This document shows positions 55,160 to 57,499 of a stretch of 57,499 nucleotides of DNA, one piece after another (positions within the stretch are counted from its first letter, which is position 1; every line of letters starts with the position of its first letter). The notes under the pieces were generated by a model. The model did no database searches. It was not told the DNA's origin and was given only the letters and a program-made list of their open reading frames with translations. This stretch comes from Gammaproteobacteria bacterium (GTDB lineage: Bacteria; Pseudomonadota; Gammaproteobacteria; UBA6429; Thiohalophilaceae): positions 1 through 57,499 of the forward strand of contig JAPHRJ010000013.1 of the NCBI GenBank assembly GCA_026196045.1, given 5' to 3'. The translations under genes and the position numbers were made by a program.

Positions 55160-56404
55160 CTATTCACTCTTCAGGTCATCTGCTGAAATCAGTACATTGA
55201 TCGTTAACCCCTGCACCAGAATCGAAAACACAACCACGGCATAGGTAATTGCGAGTAACACATCACGTTCAGGACCAAGCGGTAATGATAATGCCAGCGC
55301 TACCGAGATCCCTCCACGCAAACCAGCCCAGGTCATAATTTGCACCACACGCGGACTGAACTCCCTGAACTTGCGTAATATCATCACCGGCATGCCAACA
55401 CTAATAAAGCGAACGAATAAAACTAATGGAATAATAATCAATGCAGCGAGTAAGTATTCACCTTTAAAACTCAACACCAGAATCTCCATACCGATCAGAA
55501 CAAACAGTACGGCATTCATAATTTCATCAATAAGCTCCCAGAAGGTATTCAGATGTTTACGTGTTTTATCTGACATCGCCAGGCTACGGCCGTGGTTTCC
55601 TATGACCAGACCCGCGATAATCATCGCAATGGGACCGGATATATGCATGGCACTGGCCAGCGCATAGCCTCCCATCACCAAAGCCAACGTTAGCAACACT
55701 TCAACCTGATAATTATCAACATGACGTAACATGGTAAAAACCAGAAATCCGGCAAGAAAGCCAAACACAAGACCACCACCGGCTTCCTGTAATAACAATA
55801 AACTCACTGACTCGAAACTGGGTTGATGTTGGCCTGTGGCAATACCCAGCAAGACCAGGAAGATCACTACCCCAACACCATCATTAAATAAGGACTCTCC
55901 GGCGATCTTGGTTTCGAGTGTTTTATTCACGCCCGCACTTTTTAGAATGCCGATCACAGCAATCGGATCGGTGGGTGAAATCAGTGCACCAAATAACAGG
56001 CAGTAAATCATGGGCATATCCAGACCGAGTCCATTCAGGACGACCCAGCTCAAACCACCAACCAGAAACGTTGATATCAACACACCTACGGTTGCCATAA
56101 ACAGCACGACCCATTTCTGTTTAAGTAAATCATCCAGATTGATATGCATGGCTCCGGCGAATAACAGGAAACTCAGCATCCCCTGCATCAGAGCTTCATG
56201 AAAATCCACACTGCGTAATATTTTTTCTGCCTGGTGCTCAAATTCACTAAAACCCAGCATATTGGCAAACAACAGGCCTAAAGAAATGCACAGGGCAATA
56301 AGCATGATTCCGATCGTGGTGGGAATTTTTAGAAAACGATAATTGAGATAACTGAATAATGCCGCCAGGCTAATAAGAAGTGCCGAAATATTCAGGAAAT
56401 CCAT
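55160..56404 (-). CDS. Na+/H+ (K+/H+) antiporter, CPA1/NhaP type
   Basis: A 414-residue inner-membrane protein with about twelve helices. The ion-binding signature LFNDGVGVVIFLVLLGIA carries the ND pair typical of CPA1 antiporters, with ALISPTDPIAVIGILK before it and TWAGLRGGISVALALSL near the end. There is almost no cytoplasmic C-terminal regulatory tail. It exchanges protons for sodium or potassium; the preferred cation is not readable. It is four bases downstream of the ubiH-family gene on the same strand. Confidence 0.93.
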   Translation of the reverse strand: MDFLNISALLISLAALFSYLNYRFLKIPTTIGIMLIALCISLGLLFANMLGFSEFEHQAEKILRSVDFHEALMQGMLSFLLFAGAMHINLDDLLKQKWVVLFMATVGVLISTFLVGGLSWVVLNGLGLDMPMIYCLLFGALISPTDPIAVIGILKSAGVNKTLETKIAGESLFNDGVGVVIFLVLLGIATGQHQPSFESVSLLLLQEAGGGLVFGFLAGFLVFTMLRHVDNYQVEVLLTLALVMGGYALASAMHISGPIAMIIAGLVIGNHGRSLAMSDKTRKHLNTFWELIDEIMNAVLFVLIGMEILVLSFKGEYLLAALIIIPLVLFVRFISVGMPVMILRKFREFSPRVVQIMTWAGLRGGISVALALSLPLGPERDVLLAITYAVVVFSILVQGLTINVLISADDLKSE

Positions 56405-56408
56405 TTAA

Positions 56409-57499
56409 TTAATCCTTACAGGATACAGCACGATCAGTCGCAGCATTGTGACCAAGTGCTACCTGCATGAACAGGTGTTTAATGGGTGACAGTTTGTCAG
56501 TCATATTTAATCCCGTATTTCGCAATCGACGCACAAGGCCTGAATCGCTGCTAAATAAAAGCTTAAAGCTATCCATAGCTAGTAACATACTGCGATTATC
56601 CGCACGTCTCCAACGCTCATAGCGGCGCAGAACACGATAGTCACCTATATCAGATTTGTTTGCTAACGCCTCCAGGATCACCTCTGACAGTGCAGCAGCA
56701 TCAGCCATACCCAGGTTAACACCCTGCCCTGCTAATGGATGCATCAGATGTGCAGCATCACCTACCAGTGCTAAACGCGGTTTAACATAAGCTGTAGTTT
56801 CAAAAAAGCGCAAAGGAAATACTGCACGAGGTCCTACCTGGGTAACCGCACCCAGTTTGTATTCAAAACTGGAGGCCAGCTCTTCAGCAAACAGCTTCTC
56901 ATCCATATCAACTAATTGTTTGGCATGTTCAGGTGAGGTTGACCAGACAATCGAACTAATGCCATTGGGTAAAGGCAAAAAAGCGAGAGGACCATCCGGT
57001 TGAAAGCGTTGCCAGGCCGTATCCTGATGGTGCTGTTCTGTTTGCACCCAGGTCACCAGTGCATCCTGATCATAATCCCATCCGTGCACACTAATGTCAG
57101 CCTGCTGTCTTACCCAGGAACGTGCGCCATCAGCGGCGACAATCAGTTTGGCCTTAATCTGTTCCTTTGTCTCGAGGGTCAGAGTAACGTTGTTCTCGGT
57201 AAATTCGAGCGCATTCGATAGTGCCGGGCATAACACGTCAACATTATCGATGTGTTCAAGCCGTTGATGTAGTCCTTTGACAATGACACGGTTCTCAATG
57301 ATATGTCCCAGATCTGGCTCACCGATATCAGCACTATCAAAATGAATCACACCATTACCACTGGCATCCCAGACGTGCATGTCCCGATATGGCGTCAAAC
57401 GCATTGCTTCAATATACGACCAGGCACCCAGTTGAGTTAACCAGTTCTGTGTTGCACGCGTGAGTGCACTTACGCGGATGTCATAACCTTCATCCGACC
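56409..57499 (-). CDS. UbiH/UbiF/UbiI-family FAD hydroxylase, partial
   Basis: Flavin monooxygenase of the ubiquinone-biosynthesis hydroxylase family. The frame continues past an internal ATG at 57404 to the window edge (SDEGYDIRVSALTRATQNWL, then LGAWSYIEAMR), so the N-terminus with the FAD-binding GxGxxG is outside. Visible motifs are PYRDMHVWDASG, LIVAADGARSWVRQQ and the second FAD motif LALVGDAAHLMHPLAGQGVNLG. MHVWDASG with ENRVIVKGL is typical of UbiH/UbiI-like members, but which ring position is hydroxylated is not clear. Confidence 0.9.
   Translation of the reverse strand, partial: SDEGYDIRVSALTRATQNWLTQLGAWSYIEAMRLTPYRDMHVWDASGNGVIHFDSADIGEPDLGHIIENRVIVKGLHQRLEHIDNVDVLCPALSNALEFTENNVTLTLETKEQIKAKLIVAADGARSWVRQQADISVHGWDYDQDALVTWVQTEQHHQDTAWQRFQPDGPLAFLPLPNGISSIVWSTSPEHAKQLVDMDEKLFAEELASSFEYKLGAVTQVGPRAVFPLRFFETTAYVKPRLALVGDAAHLMHPLAGQGVNLGMADAAALSEVILEALANKSDIGDYRVLRRYERWRRADNRSMLLAMDSFKLLFSSDSGLVRRLRNTGLNMTDKLSPIKHLFMQVALGHNAATDRAVSCKD

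Overview
The window looks like a chromosomal segment of a gammaproteobacterium with moderate G+C. The evidence is MutH, the lptD-surA-pdxA-ksgA-apaG-apaH block, amgK-murU cell-wall recycling genes, RlmI and lgt-thyA-folA. The two-subunit glycine dehydrogenase (gcvPA/gcvPB) and a four-cysteine adenylate kinase argue against Enterobacterales. I cannot name a genus. I see no rRNA, tRNA, CRISPR array, transposase or prophage block. The last gene is cut by the right edge.

Layout. 0-5 kb holds adk with a histone H1-like tail, ppa, a YfcE-type phosphoesterase, moaE-moaD facing moaC, mutH and a periplasmic DsrE-like protein. 5.3-12.6 kb holds an HDOD-GAF signalling gene with a sigma-28-like promoter, a terminal-inverted-repeat element, a TetR repressor divergent from an RND efflux pair with a good palindromic operator between them, and a broken DUF1223 gene. 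12.7-16.3 kb holds a PotD-like binding protein directly upstream of a dCache-HAMP-GGDEF-EAL protein, the layout of the Vibrio NspS-MbaA polyamine/c-di-GMP sensor. 16.5-20 kb holds a methyltransferase, an unknown helical protein, murU and amgK.

20.1-34.4 kb is the conserved outer-membrane/ribosome block lptD-surA-pdxA-ksgA-apaG-apaH, opened in three places. Between pdxA and ksgA lies a DUF2892 protein, an outer-membrane MetA-type protein, a cytochrome and a divergent OmpR/EnvZ-type two-component system, with tandem 10-bp repeats in the divergent promoter region. Between ksgA and apaG lie a CheW-membrane-LysM fusion and a ComFB-family protein. Between apaG and apaH lies a methyltransferase.

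34.4-40.5 kb holds a small unknown gene, a secreted rhodanese, folA, thyA, an exported unknown protein, lgt, rlmI and a methyltransferase. 40.9-48.1 kb, on the minus strand, is a tandem glycine riboswitch with intrinsic terminator, then lipA-gcvT-gcvH-gcvPA-gcvPB-dgkA-pfkB. This puts glycine cleavage and the lipoate synthase needed by GcvH under glycine control. 48.3-57.5 kb holds a second GGDEF-EAL protein, a free-standing relative of phage 'polyvalent protein' domains, a 67-bp repeat array running into the 3' end of an iron permease gene, a Fur-box-preceded iron-binding protein, a CPA1 antiporter and a partial UbiH-family hydroxylase.

A recurring theme is second-messenger and surface signalling: two GGDEF-EAL proteins, HDOD-GAF, ComFB, CheW-LysM, the NspS-like sensor and the two-component system. 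The best candidates for something little described are the CheW-TM-LysM/ComFB pair, the NspS/MbaA-like pair, the tailed adenylate kinase and the lone LPD-like protein.
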